Source: Linepithema humile
Taxonomy: Eukaryota > Arthropoda > Insecta > Hymenoptera > Formicidae
NCBI RefSeq assembly: GCF_040581485.1
Contig: NC_090130.1
Span: forward strand, 11,611,426 to 11,675,425
Direction of reading: 5' to 3'
DNA: 64,000 bases
Part shown: positions 35,572 to 46,139 of the stretch, piece by piece
Numbering within the stretch: the stretch's first letter is position 1
Layout of the letters: each line of letters starts with the position of its first letter
Program-made: the position numbers and the translations under genes
Notes under the pieces: generated by a model
The model's input: only the letters and a program-made list of their open reading frames with translations
Database searches by the model: none
What the model was told of the DNA's origin: nothing

Positions 35572-36069
35572 GTTTTAAGATTTGCAAACATGTATAAAGA
35601 CAGATTTCTATTTCATGTTAAGATATTACCTTTATACTTTCAATTAATAATAATTTTTAATTCTTTTATATAAACAAAATTTATGTTATATTCTAAACAA
35701 AAAGATTATATACACAATTAGATTCCCTTTATTATTATCTTTGTAACGATGCATGATTTTTACACACGTAACGATGCGGAATTTTACAACGCATGTAACG
35801 AAGCGGATTCTTACGATGCGGAGAATAGCTCGACGGTTCGTCAGGATTCGTTCGATTGGTTATCAGGAGACTCAAATTAACAAAAGTAAATTAAACGAAA
35901 TAATATTTATTCAAGAGAGTATTTAAAGGTGATATAATAAAAAAAACATAAAGAGAGTAACAATGATTACATGAGTATTTTCCTATCAGTTAATCTATCT
36001 AATATCTCAACGGTGTTGTCACAAGTGAAAAGAATTTTATAATAAATAAGAACAAATTAATTATAAACA

Positions 36070-37102
36070 TGTAACACGCACAAAGTACACACTTCGTGCG
36101 TGTTACTAGGCACATTACGCACCGGGCCGCGCACTATGCCGCACCCGAGCCGCCGCACCGCACAACGCAGATCGAGCCGCCGATCCGGCTACCGAGTGGG
36201 GCACGGTGGTATAAAAGGCCGTCACTCCGGGCAATCGACACCATTCCCGGTCTGCTGTGAGCACGCAGCAGACGTTCCTCGCTGGACTCAGGGCGCACTC
36301 TGACCCGGCATTTCCTAGCTTGCTGTGAGCTCGCAGCAAGCACTCCGAATTGGAATCAGGGCGCACTCTGATTCATCATTTCCGAACACCGTCTGCTGTG
36401 TGCACGCAGCGGACACTCCGAGCCGGACTCAGGGCGCTCTCTGACCCGGCCCTACCACCTGGTCCCGATCTTCGCCCCGCACCGTTCCGACCCACCCTTT
36501 ACGCGTCGTCCGCGACAGCGAACTTTGAGTCTCGGGCATCCGCGCCCAAATCATTATTCTTCTTATCAGCGCCGCTTAACTCGTTTCTGTTGTAATCACC
36601 AGCACCGCTTATTCTTTAGTTATTACCAGCGCTGCTCATTTGTTAGCTCGTAGCAGTACCGCTTCTCTTTTCTTTTGTAACTACTAGCGCCGCTTAACGC
36701 GTTTCTGTTGTAATCACCAGCACCGCTTATTCTCTAGTTATTACCAGCGCTGCTCATTTGTTAGCTCGTAGCAACACCGCTTCTCTTTTCTTTTGTAACT
36801 ACTAGCGCCGCTTAACTCGTATCTGTTGTAATCACCAGCACCGCTTATTCTTTAATTATTACCAGCACCGCTGCTCTTTTCGCTGCAACCACCAGCGCCG
36901 CTTATTCCACGCTCTTACGTTGCGCAGCTATGGCTTACTTCCTCCTTGTAAATATGTAAATAATTGAGAACAGAATATATTTAGTTACTTCGACAATCAC
37001 TGACTGGTTATTTGGAGTCTCACCCAACCGTATCTCCGAATCCTGGCACCAGCGAGCTTATCCGCGCTAGTCACTTGAGTCAGATAAACTCGCACCGTTA
37101 CA
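36070..37102 (+). repeat. Gypsy 5' LTR
   Basis: TGTAACACGCAC...CACCGTTACA, 1,033 bp, TATAAAAGG at 36210-36218, terminal hairpin GTAACACGCAC/GTGCGTGTTAC. Contains three copies of a 118-bp unit (about 36569-36900). Supplies the promoter of the element. Confidence 0.93.
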
Positions 37103-37120
37103 TGGCGCCCGAACAGGGAC
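37103..37120 (+). promoter_or_regulatory. primer binding site, tRNA-Lys type
   Basis: TGGCGCCCGAACAGGGAC starts directly after the LTR CA. This 18-mer is the classical binding site for the 3' end of lysine tRNA(UUU). Confidence 0.85.
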
Positions 37121-37297
37121 CGTAGGGAAAGAGACTCCAGGTAACGATCAGGTAGCTTAATGTCCACGTGGGTCTACTTGTTAACAAAGGCCCAGTTGTA
37201 ACAGTATCTAGACCGACTTAATCTCGATAGTACCGGGAAAATAGACGATCTTCGAAAACGACTATCGACCTTCGTTAAGGCAAATCCTGGCATAAAG

Positions 37298-38113
37298 ATG
37301 CCACCGATTCATCCTAAAGAGGCCGAGGCAGGCCCCCGAGAAGAAAAAGAGGCACCGCCCACGCTCAGCCTGTTAGAGAGGACAAAGATTCTGAACCAGA
37401 TTCGAAAGTGGGGACAGCATTTCGAGGGGAAGGACCCCCTGGGTTTCATAGAGCGAGTGGAGGAATTGGGACAAGAGTATGGATACAAAAAGGCGCACCT
37501 ACTCCTGGGTCTGCCCGAGATGTTGCGGGGCACCGCCTTATTATGGTATCGCAATAATAAGGCATACTGGACCCATTAGCTGGAGTTCAGACAGGCCTTT
37601 ATAGCCCATTACCTGCCGCTGGGGTACCACCGGCAACTTAGACGCGAGATCCAGGCCAGACAACAAAAACCAGGGGAATCCTTCGCGGACTTCATTACGG
37701 CCGTACAAACGATGATGCGCCGATCCGGCGAATACTCTCGGGAGGAGCAGGTGGAACACATATATGAGGCAATGAACCCGGATTACCAGTTATACATCCC
37801 ACGATAGAGCGTGGCCAGTCTGGAGGAACTCAGTGCTAAGGTGGCCTCACTAAACCAGATTCAGGCAAGGAGAGACAAACAGTCGGCACCGACCGCCAAT
37901 AACCGCGTCGCCGCCGCTACTTATGACAGGCGGGAATGCTGCTGGCGGTGTAAACAGAGAGGACACACACGCCGGGATTGCCGATGACCGCAACAGAAGT
38001 TCTGCTCCCAATGTGGAAAAGATGGCGTGCTGACCAGAGATTGTCACCCGCCGCCGGGAAACGCCACACGGGCCGGAGCAGTAGCGGCCACCGACCGGCC
38101 CGAATCCGAATAG
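37298..38113 (+). pseudogene. gag: Gypsy gag with CCHC knuckles
   Basis: Frame of 271 codons from ATG 37298 to TAG 38111, interrupted by TAG at 37577, TAG at 37805 and TGA at 37985. The first part has the retrotransposon-gag pattern (LEFRQAFIAHY, then SFADFITAVQ). The C-terminus has one good zinc knuckle (CWRCKQRGHTRRDC) and a second with the histidine replaced (CSQCGKDGVLTRDC). Gag would form the capsid. Pol follows in the -1 frame with overlap, the usual Gypsy frameshift arrangement. Confidence 0.85.
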
Positions 38114-40019
38114 AGTACCGCCCACGACCGTACATTTACCTTTGGATGGGAGGACAAACCATCCCGGCACTGATCGACACCGGCTCCGAAATCTCACTAA
38201 TTCGAACCGAAACCGCCCGGCAACTAAAGGGCTGCCCTAGCTTGCTCTACCGAGGCGAGATCCGCCTAGCAGAGGGCTCAAGAGTAACCATCGAACAGAC
38301 CATAGAGGCACGAGTCACCATACCGGGAAGGGCAGTGACACATCGATTTGCCGTTCTCCCAGATATGAGCATTCCGGTTCTCATAGGGACAGACCTTTGG
38401 GCGAAATTACGGATAGCAATACTGCCCCCACCGCTGCAGGCCAGCCAATCGACTCAGGAGGCGACCATAGGCGGCGTCACTCTTATCTCGGACCAGCCTG
38501 CCGACGACGAGGCAGTCCGCCTCCAGAGATTCCTGGCCCGAGAGCTTCCTAAGTTCGACCAAGTCAAGGGCCCGACCGACCGAACCGCCCACCGCATCCG
38601 GCTCCGAAACGATACACCAATTAAACAGAGATACCGACCTAGGAACCCTGCAATGCAGTCTATCATCGACCGGGAAGTAGAACGAATGGAGAGAGAGGGT
38701 ATCACTGAGCCCTCGACTAGCGCATGGAGCTCGCCAGTAGTGGTGGTCCGGAAAAAGGACGGGGGATACCGCTTCTGCATTGATTACCGCAAGCTAAACG
38801 CGGTAACCGAAAAGGACGCCTATCCCCTACCTCACATCACAGCCACGCTAGACAAGCTGAGAGGAGCTCGCTACCTAACCACGCTAGACCTAAAGGACGG
38901 CTACTGGCAGGTCCCGCTAACGGAAAACAGTCGACCGCTCACCGCATTCACCGTTCCTGGCCGAGGACTCCGTCAATTTAAAGTCATGCCATTCGGCTTG
39001 CATTCCGCTCCCGCCACCTTTCAACGGCTACTGGATTCCGTATTGGGACCGGAGCTCGAACTTCACGTCCTGGTATATCTCGATGATATCATCATTACCA
39101 GCCAAACATTCGATGACCATCTACGACATCTGCGTGAAGTGTTTCGCCGATTACGAGAGGCAAAGTTACGACTGAACCCAGAGAAATGCCACTTCTGCCG
39201 AGACAGCCTCAAATACCTGGGACACATAGTGGACAGAAGGGGCATCCAAACAGATCCCGACAAAGTCAGCGCCATCGTCAACTGGCCCACGCCAACCACG
39301 GTCCGGATGGTCCGGCAGTTTCTAGGCATAGCCTCGTGGTACCGCCGTTTCATCGCCGACTTCCCCGCCATTGCCGCGCCACTTATCCGGCTCACTCGAA
39401 AGAACATACGATGGAAATAGGCCGAGGAGGAGGAAGAAGCCTTCCACCGGCTAAAACAAGCTCTCACTACCACACCAGTGCTCGCCTACCCAGATTTCAC
39501 TCGACCGTTCATATTACAAACAGACGCCAGCATGATAGGTCTCGGAGCCGTATTGACGCAACAACACCCCGAGGGAGAACGAGTAATAGCGTACGCCAGT
39601 CGCATGCTAAACCACGCCGAAAAAAATTACAGCGCCACCGAGCTCGAGTGCCTAGCGGTCGTGTGGGGGATACGCCGCATGAGAGACTACTTGGAAGGCT
39701 ACAAATTCACTGTTTTAACCGACCACCAATAGCTGAAATGGCTGCAGCGGTTAGAGTCCCCGACTGGTCGACTGGGACGCTGGATACTGGAGTTACAGCA
39801 ATACGATTTCGAGATCAAATACCGCAAGGGCGCGCAAAACCAACTAGCTGACGCCCTGTCCAGGGGACCCGAGGTAAACGCTGTTGATCAGACTAGGCCA
39901 TGTCGATGGTACGCCCGCATCAAGAGGGCTGTAGAGGTCGAACCGAATCAGTACCCCGATTATAAGATTCAGGAGGGCTCTACCGCCACCTATTACACAA
40001 CCTAGATTTCCGCGACACT

Positions 40020-40033
40020 CCAGCCAACGAACA
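40020..40033. repeat. 14-bp target duplication, left
   Basis: CCAGCCAACGAACA, repeated exactly at 49484-49497; both copies are Gypsy pol sequence. A 14-bp duplication is typical of R1-type target-primed insertion. Confidence 0.9.
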
Positions 40034-40161
40034 TTTTTTTTTTTTTTTTTTTTTTCATTTGCTCTTCTTGCTATGCAGTTCGAGCGTCAGCTCATTACCG
40101 CCTTGCTCATCTTCGTTCCTTGTTTCTTCCTTTTTTGTTTTATCTTAGGGTCACTTAGCCG

Positions 40162-43100
40162 TCAGAGGGACTCTCTGCCGTTGCCCGTCCCTAGCCACGT
40201 GGAGGCGGACCCTTCATTCTCTATCTCCATTATTTTTATCCTCCTTTTCTCAAATATGTTCTTTGCTAATATTTCCAATCCCTCGCATCCTTCCTTGTCT
40301 TCTATCTTCCTCGCCTCGTTGTTTTCCATCGTTGAGTCCCGTTGTTCCATGTAACAGCCGCATTCGTACAGCAGATGTTCCACCGTTTCTTCCTCCTCGC
40401 AGAATGGGCAGTTCGGGCAGTCAATCGCTCTTCTTTTGTACAATGTGCTGTTTATCGGGCCATATCCAGTTAACACATATATTGCATGTTTGCCCGGATT
40501 AAACCAACTTCTTTTTCCCGCGAAGTCCACATTTTTTATATACTTGTATGTATGTCTTCCATGTTCTCCATTCGTCCATCTGTTTTGTCATTCGTTTAGT
40601 ACCTCCTCCTTTATCTTTTTTGTTTCTCCTTTTATATCTCTATCGTCTTCGTTTTCTATTTCTTCGTAGCTATATCCCTTCCATGTTAATCGCTTGTTCT
40701 TTTTCATTTGATTTATTAATCCTCTTTGTACTATTTCCAGGTCTAAGGGAATCATCCCCGACAGTACCTGCAAGGCGCTCGTTGATGTTGTTCTACAAGC
40801 TCTTATAACTATAAGAAGCAACGCACGTTGCGCTGCTCCCTTATTACGTTTTATGAACGTGTGAGTTACTTCTTCCCACCACAGAGAAGCTCCATATGTG
40901 ACTATGGGTACAGCAACCGCCTTGTATAGCACCTTCAGCATGCTACTCCTTATTCCCCACGTATCCTTGGCCACTCTTCTTATAGACATTATATAATTCG
41001 TCAGTTTTTCTCTTAAAAGTCTCGAGTGTGCAATAAAATTCATTTTGTCATCGATTAAAATTCCTAAATATTTAAATTTTGTACAATATTTTATATTCTT
41101 ATTTTCTTGATTATCGGCGGTCTTCCCTTGTCAAATTTTCCTTTCATTGTCATTGCCACTGTTTTTGAGGGCGAGGGTTTGACTTTGTGCAATGTGCACC
41201 AATTCAACAGAATTTTCATTGTTGCATTTCCCAATTCTTCGACTTCTCTTCTCGAATTTCCCTTAACTAGAATAGCCAGGTCGTCTGCATAAGCTACGGC
41301 TTCTACGTTTTGCTCATTAAAATTTTCACTTATATCGTTTAACAACTCGTCCATACATATATTCCAAGCAATTGGTCCAATGATCGAGCCCTGTGGGCAT
41401 CCTTTGTACATTCGTCTTTCAACCTTGTCAAATTTATTCTGTACAAATGCTTTTCTTTTACTAAAGTAACTGTTAACTATTCTCATTAGGTGGCTGCTAC
41501 ATCCAGCCTTAATCATACGAGCCTTGATTGTAGGCCACCACAAATTATCAAATGCTCCTTCTATATCAACGAATAATGTCACAACATATTTTTTGTTTGA
41601 GTGTCTGATACCCTCCTTAAAGCACATTAAGGCATCCGCTGTCGATTTTCCCGGCTTAAAACCATACTGTCTATTGTTTTCTAATCCCGCTTCTCTATAA
41701 TTACACATAATTTTATCCAGAATAATCCTTTCGTATATCTTGCTCATCGTGGAGGTCATAGCAATTGGTCTGTATGAATTTAGCATGCTTCTATCTTTAT
41801 CGTCATTTTTTAGTATTAATTTTATTGCCGAGACTTTCCATATGTCTGGGAAGATTGCCCCCCTGAAACAGTTATTTATCAAATCCATCAGAACCGCCTC
41901 ATTACACCGCCAGAGGTTCTTGATAATCTCTGAGTTAAACCCATCGTATCCAGGGGCCTTTTTATCTTTTAACTTTTTTATTGCCTTTCCGATTTCGTCC
42001 TTTGTTACAATATTCTCCATATTATAATTCCTATATGTCACTGTATCGTGTATAACCTTCAAGTGTCTTTCTGAGTTTAGTTCTGCATCGTCCTTAGGCA
42101 TACTCTTATCGAGCAAAGCATTTATTGTTTCGTCCCAAGTTGTTGTAAACGTCCCATCATGCCTCTTTAGCGAGCACATTACATTGTCTTTCTTATTTTT
42201 ATTCCTCGTCATTTTGTAAATTATGCCCCATGGTTCCTTGTTCCCTTCCGTCGTCACGAATTCTTGCCATGCTTCCTTTTTATTTTTCTTTATTGCACCT
42301 ACGTATTTATTTCGTGCCTCTTTGTATTTCTTGCGGTAATTCTCTTCGTCTGGTAGGCTAAGACGTCTAGCTCTACTGAGTTCTTTTTTACATCTGTTGG
42401 CTGTTTTCCTTAACCCTGTCAGCTCCTCGTCCCACCGGGGAATATCCCTGCTCGTTGTGCTACGTTTGGGCATTGTTTGTCTGCAGATGCTGTTTAGTAT
42501 GTTCTCCATATGCTTTGCCGCCTTGTTTGGACTTTCCGAGGCTAGCCTCAGTATTTGTTCTTCATTAAAATTAGCATTAACTAGTTCTTTAAAATCGTTC
42601 CATTTTGCCCTTCTTGTGTTAAACTCTCTTGACTTATATATTGTATACCTTGTATGTGCTCTTAATTCTATTGAGAATGTTATCAGGTTATGGTCACTTG
42701 TGGTGCATATATCATTAACCTTCCATTTGTCAATTTTATTTATCATACTTTCACTTACTAGAGTTACGTCAATATTTGATTCATATCTGTTTGTGGAGAA
42801 TGTGTGTAACTGTCCAGGCTTATTTAAAATATATAATTTGTTTGATAGTACGAAATTCTCAATAGCTCTTCCGCGTTCGTCACTCTCGTTTGAGAACCAG
42901 CACATTGATTTTGCATTGGCGTCCATTGTTATTAATACGTTTTCATGTCCTATATGTCTTATGATACTTTCTATTTTATTTAAGAAGGGTTCGATCTGTA
43001 GCGAAAACTGACAATACACATTCAAGATGTAGAACTGAAACTTTCCAGTCAATACCTGGAAACACATACAATGCTCTGTTTCCAAGAAGACATTCTGAAA

Positions 43101-43373
43101 TATCTCAACTTTTTCATCCTTCACCACAGCAGCTACCCAAGTTTCCGATTTGCTAGGTTGTATAATCTTCAGGTCTTTTGCATTATATCCCTTAACAATG
43201 CCTCTATAATTGTATGGTTCTTGTATACACAAAATATCCAGGTCCTGCTCCCTCATGATTATTTCCAGGTTTGTAGCTGTTGCTACAGATCGTTGCGCGT
43301 TGATTTGTCCAATCTTTAGCTCCATTTTATCTTGTTTTTGTATATTTCTACGTGTTTTTTGTATTCCGGACAC
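40162..43373 (-). pseudogene. R1-like ORF2: endonuclease and reverse transcriptase
   Basis: The main frame 43373-41091 (760 aa) begins KIGQINAQRS and has the AP-endonuclease motifs CIQEPY, an ITMDANAKS block, RGRAIENF and TSDHNLITF. The reverse transcriptase follows with KKLKDKKAPGYDGF, YRPIAMTS, YGFKPGKSTADAL, LFVDIEGAFD, GCPQGSIIGP and the catalytic AYADDLAI. A frameshift near 41091-41043 and a stop at about 40588 separate it from the C-terminal part (41043-40588, 40530-40162) which ends with a CPNC...HLLYEC knuckle. The protein would nick DNA and copy its RNA onto the target. It is not functional as it stands. Confidence 0.85.
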
Positions 43374-44738
43374 TCTTTGCTCTTTACTGGATGTTGTGTT
43401 TCTTTCCTTCTACTTTTAATACAATTAATACACTGTGGTCTGTCTTTTCTGTTGCAATTTTCTTTTGAATGCTCTTTTGCACCACAGCCCTCACATAGCT
43501 GCTCGGTCGAGCTACAGAATTTTGCGAAATGTCCATATCCCTGACACTTGAAGCATCTTGTGATATTTATGTGTTCTTTCACTCTATAAGTACGCCATTG
43601 CATGTATACTCTGCCTTTGTTAACTAGGCTTTGACAGGGTTTTCCTGGCATTTTTATAATCCAATTCCTTCTGTTTTCCTTTGTCTTGTAATGGAAACTG
43701 AAACTTATTTCTTTCTTTAGTATTTGTCTCTCTTCTTTAGTGAGTTGCTCAAAATTCTTATTGACCAAATCTTCTTTTAACTCCTCTATTTCATAGTCAT
43801 TTTCCACGTCATAAATTATAATCAAAGGATCTATTCTTTTTGGTTCTCCTATTTTCAGTTCCTTCTTATCTAGATTCATTTGTTTTACCAATTCCACATC
43901 TTCCTTCCCATTTACTTCCAAGATTAGCCCTTTGTTTCTCATTTGTTTTATATTTTTTATTTTTAGGTTTCCCTTGATACTTTCCAGTCCTTTTAGTAAA
44001 TCCGTTTTAATCTCGTCATTTGTTCTTTTATCTTTGTCCTCCTTTTTTGGTTTTATTAATATTACCTCTCCTATTTTGCTAATATTTTCTCTTCTTTTTT
44101 TTTCAGATGCAGCCATTTTGATTCTGGACGCCATCAGACACTGCTCGGGCATAGGACTTCTCTTGCGACTTTGTCGCCAGGTAAGCCGATTTCCATTTTT
44201 CAGCCTCTAAGTGCTGTTCATATAGATATCTTTCTAATTCTCTCCATCTCGTCATGACATATTTTATTGTCGTTTTATTTACCTTGTTATTTTCATTAAA
44301 CAAGTATTCCTCCAATTGTTGTCTTTCTTTTTGTATCTTGTTTATCCCCTCATTTGTTGATACTCCATTCTCCTCGTCCTCTCTCTTCTTTTTCTCTTTA
44401 TTTATTTCACATCCATCGTCCATAGTAATTATCCTCTCTCTTCCCTTTGGCTTTCCTGCCGCTTTCATCCTCTCTAAAGTTGTTTCCTCTGAATCACTAT
44501 TAATAAAAACCTCTTCATTTTTGTCTTCTTTCTCTTCACTCTTCTTTAATAATTCCAGACATTCTTCCCCATGTTCCAGCGATGCCGTTGAGCTGGGATT
44601 CACCAGTCTCCTCTGCATTCTGTGCATTGGCGGTGATCTTGATACCGATCCAGATTGTCTAAAGGGGTCCATAGTGCGTTCCGAGTCGTTTTTAGGTTTA
44701 AGCATTTTAGATTTATTTTTAGATTTGTATTCCTCCAT
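43316..44738 (-). pseudogene. R1-like ORF1 (gag), frameshifted
   Basis: Two overlapping frames, 44738-44103 (211 aa) and 44152-43316 (278 aa), together make one ORF1 broken near 44130. The first part is charged and coiled-coil-like and ends in KSYARAVSDG. The second has three CCHC zinc knuckles (CFKCQGYGHFAKFC, CEGCGAKEHSKENC, then a CINC...C variant), as in R1-clade gags that bind the element RNA. Its end overlaps the start of ORF2. Confidence 0.8.
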
Positions 44739-45039
44739 ATTAATCCCACGAGTACGGCGGGTCTAGAGGTCCATCCAGGCAGAGCCCCCATTACCTGGGT
44801 AAGGCGACTGATATACTACTAGGGTTGCGCCAGGTGCCCTAGAGGGATCGTTTGCGACTGCACCGTTTTAGTTCTCTGCAGCCATGCAGCCATCAGCACG
44901 ATGCCTTCCACCTTAGCTTGAGAAACCTAGTGCCGCATATTTTAGTTAACACAACACTTGTTTTGCGGAATATTTGCCTGATGTTCGGCAATAATCAAGT
45001 GTGTGCGCCATTGGCCTCTTGGCTGAAGTGCCGAAGCAC

Positions 45040-45188
45040 TTACATTACCAGCAGGAACCACGAGGAGGTGGACCAATGACTTGGCCAGCAGAGGCTATTT
45101 GAGTCGCTATACCAGCCCGTAACTAGACTGAGGTACCATTATTATATTCAGTTTCGAAGATTAACTGGTTCACTCATGCAACTCCCGC
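45040..45188 (-). ncRNA. HDV-like ribozyme at the 5' end of the R1-like element
   Basis: On the minus strand GCGGGAG at 45188-45182 can pair with TTCCTGC at 45057-45051 (P1, 7 bp with two G-U pairs). Just before the 3' P1 strand is CCAC-CTCCTC-GTGG (45071-45058), a P3 hairpin with the characteristic CUCCUC loop, and after it GCTGGTAATG, similar to the conserved GGNAA-type joining region. Pairing is by eye; P2 and P4 were not folded. Confidence 0.6.
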
Positions 45189-45360
45189 GTGGCGTGTTGC
45201 ATTTCCGCGGCGTGTTGTTTTTCGCGGCGTGTTGCTTTTCGCGGCGTGTTGCTTTCCGCGGCGTGTTGCTTTGCCGCAGCGTGTTGCTTTGCCGCAGCGT
45301 GTTGCTTTGGCGCAGCGTGTTGCTTTGGCGCAGCGTGTTGCCTTGGTGCCGCGTGTTGCT
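45189..45360. repeat. 18-19-bp minisatellite
   Basis: Repeated GCGGCGTGTTGCTTT/GCCGCAGCGTGTTGCTTT units, slightly diverged. Confidence 0.85.
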
Positions 45361-46076
45361 TTCGCATTCGAGAGCCGTCCGTGCCAACGGCAGCGTGTTG
45401 CTTTGTTCTTTATATTGTGGGGTATGTACCCCGCCTCTTTAACTTGTATGTTCAAGAACAATTTTCAGCCACCAAGCTCCAACTGCGAGTTGGGGTGGAC
45501 TTGTCAATATAAATATAAAAAATAAAAATAAATAAAAATAAAAATAAAAATAAATAAAAATAAAAAAATAAAATAAAAATTAGCGCCGCACAGTTAGGAA
45601 GACCTCCCCAAATGGGGTCAGGGCCGTTCCTTGAGGGCAGCTCATCACCGAAAATCGGGTCAGAGCACTTCCCAATAGTGTTTCAAGTCATGCCGTGTAG
45701 CCCATAACACAGCAGTAACCTTCCACACTCTTAGTCCATACTGCTACAGTTGACATTTTCCAGAGAGGCCGCCGGCCTTAGGCCGCGCATGGGCTAACCC
45801 TTCAGTGCAAGCACTGTAGGGTGCGCAGATTTACCAGCAGTCACCTCCCCAGTCCACATCACTGCATGCCTGAGTAGGACCGTTAGAGAGGATTACCCAG
45901 TTCCGTCTCGAGCAGGCAAGCTCAATAAGAACTTATAGGGTAAATCCCCTTGGCGCATAATTTTTTGCAACATCGCTTTTCGTGATTTTATGTTACTTGG
46001 AACCAGTCTCTCTTCTAGACTGAAGTGCTAGGTGTTATTGCACTTTTGTATTATAGCGATCGATGGTCATCGCTTA
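45189..46076 (-). other. unassigned 888-bp segment between R1-like and R2 parts
   Basis: On the plus strand 45189-45360 is a GCGTGTTGCTTTGCCGCA-type minisatellite (about nine units of 18-19 bp), 45512-45578 is an (AAATA)n-like A/T run and 45583-46076 is non-repetitive, non-coding and moderately GC-rich. It is joined without a gap to 28S sequence at 46077. It could be the long 5' leader of the R1-like element or a third element. Frames through the minisatellite are artefacts. Confidence 0.5.

Positions 46077-46108
<32 letters not shown>
46077..46108 (-). other. 28S rRNA fragment downstream of the R2 site
   Basis: 32 nt starting TAGCCAAATGCC and ending TTAGTGACG on the minus strand, the conserved 28S sequence that directly follows the R2 insertion site. 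It stops sharply at 46077, where 28S would continue CGCATGAATGG. Confidence 0.9.

Positions 46109-46139
<31 letters not shown>

Larger units (their letters stand above)
40034..45188 (-). mobile_element. R1-clade-like non-LTR retrotransposon
   Basis: 5.2 kb from the poly-A end to the predicted ribozyme cut at 45188. Two genes on the minus strand: a gag-like ORF1 with zinc knuckles and an ORF2 with apurinic-type endonuclease, reverse transcriptase and a C-terminal knuckle. Endonuclease and gag features resemble the R1/TRAS/SART group. Both genes are damaged. Confidence 0.7.

Noticed and set aside
45148..45525. Repeats that superficially resemble a CRISPR array or a repetitive protein gene
   Set aside because: Units of 18-19 bp are contiguous, with no spacers between constant repeats; a eukaryotic minisatellite.
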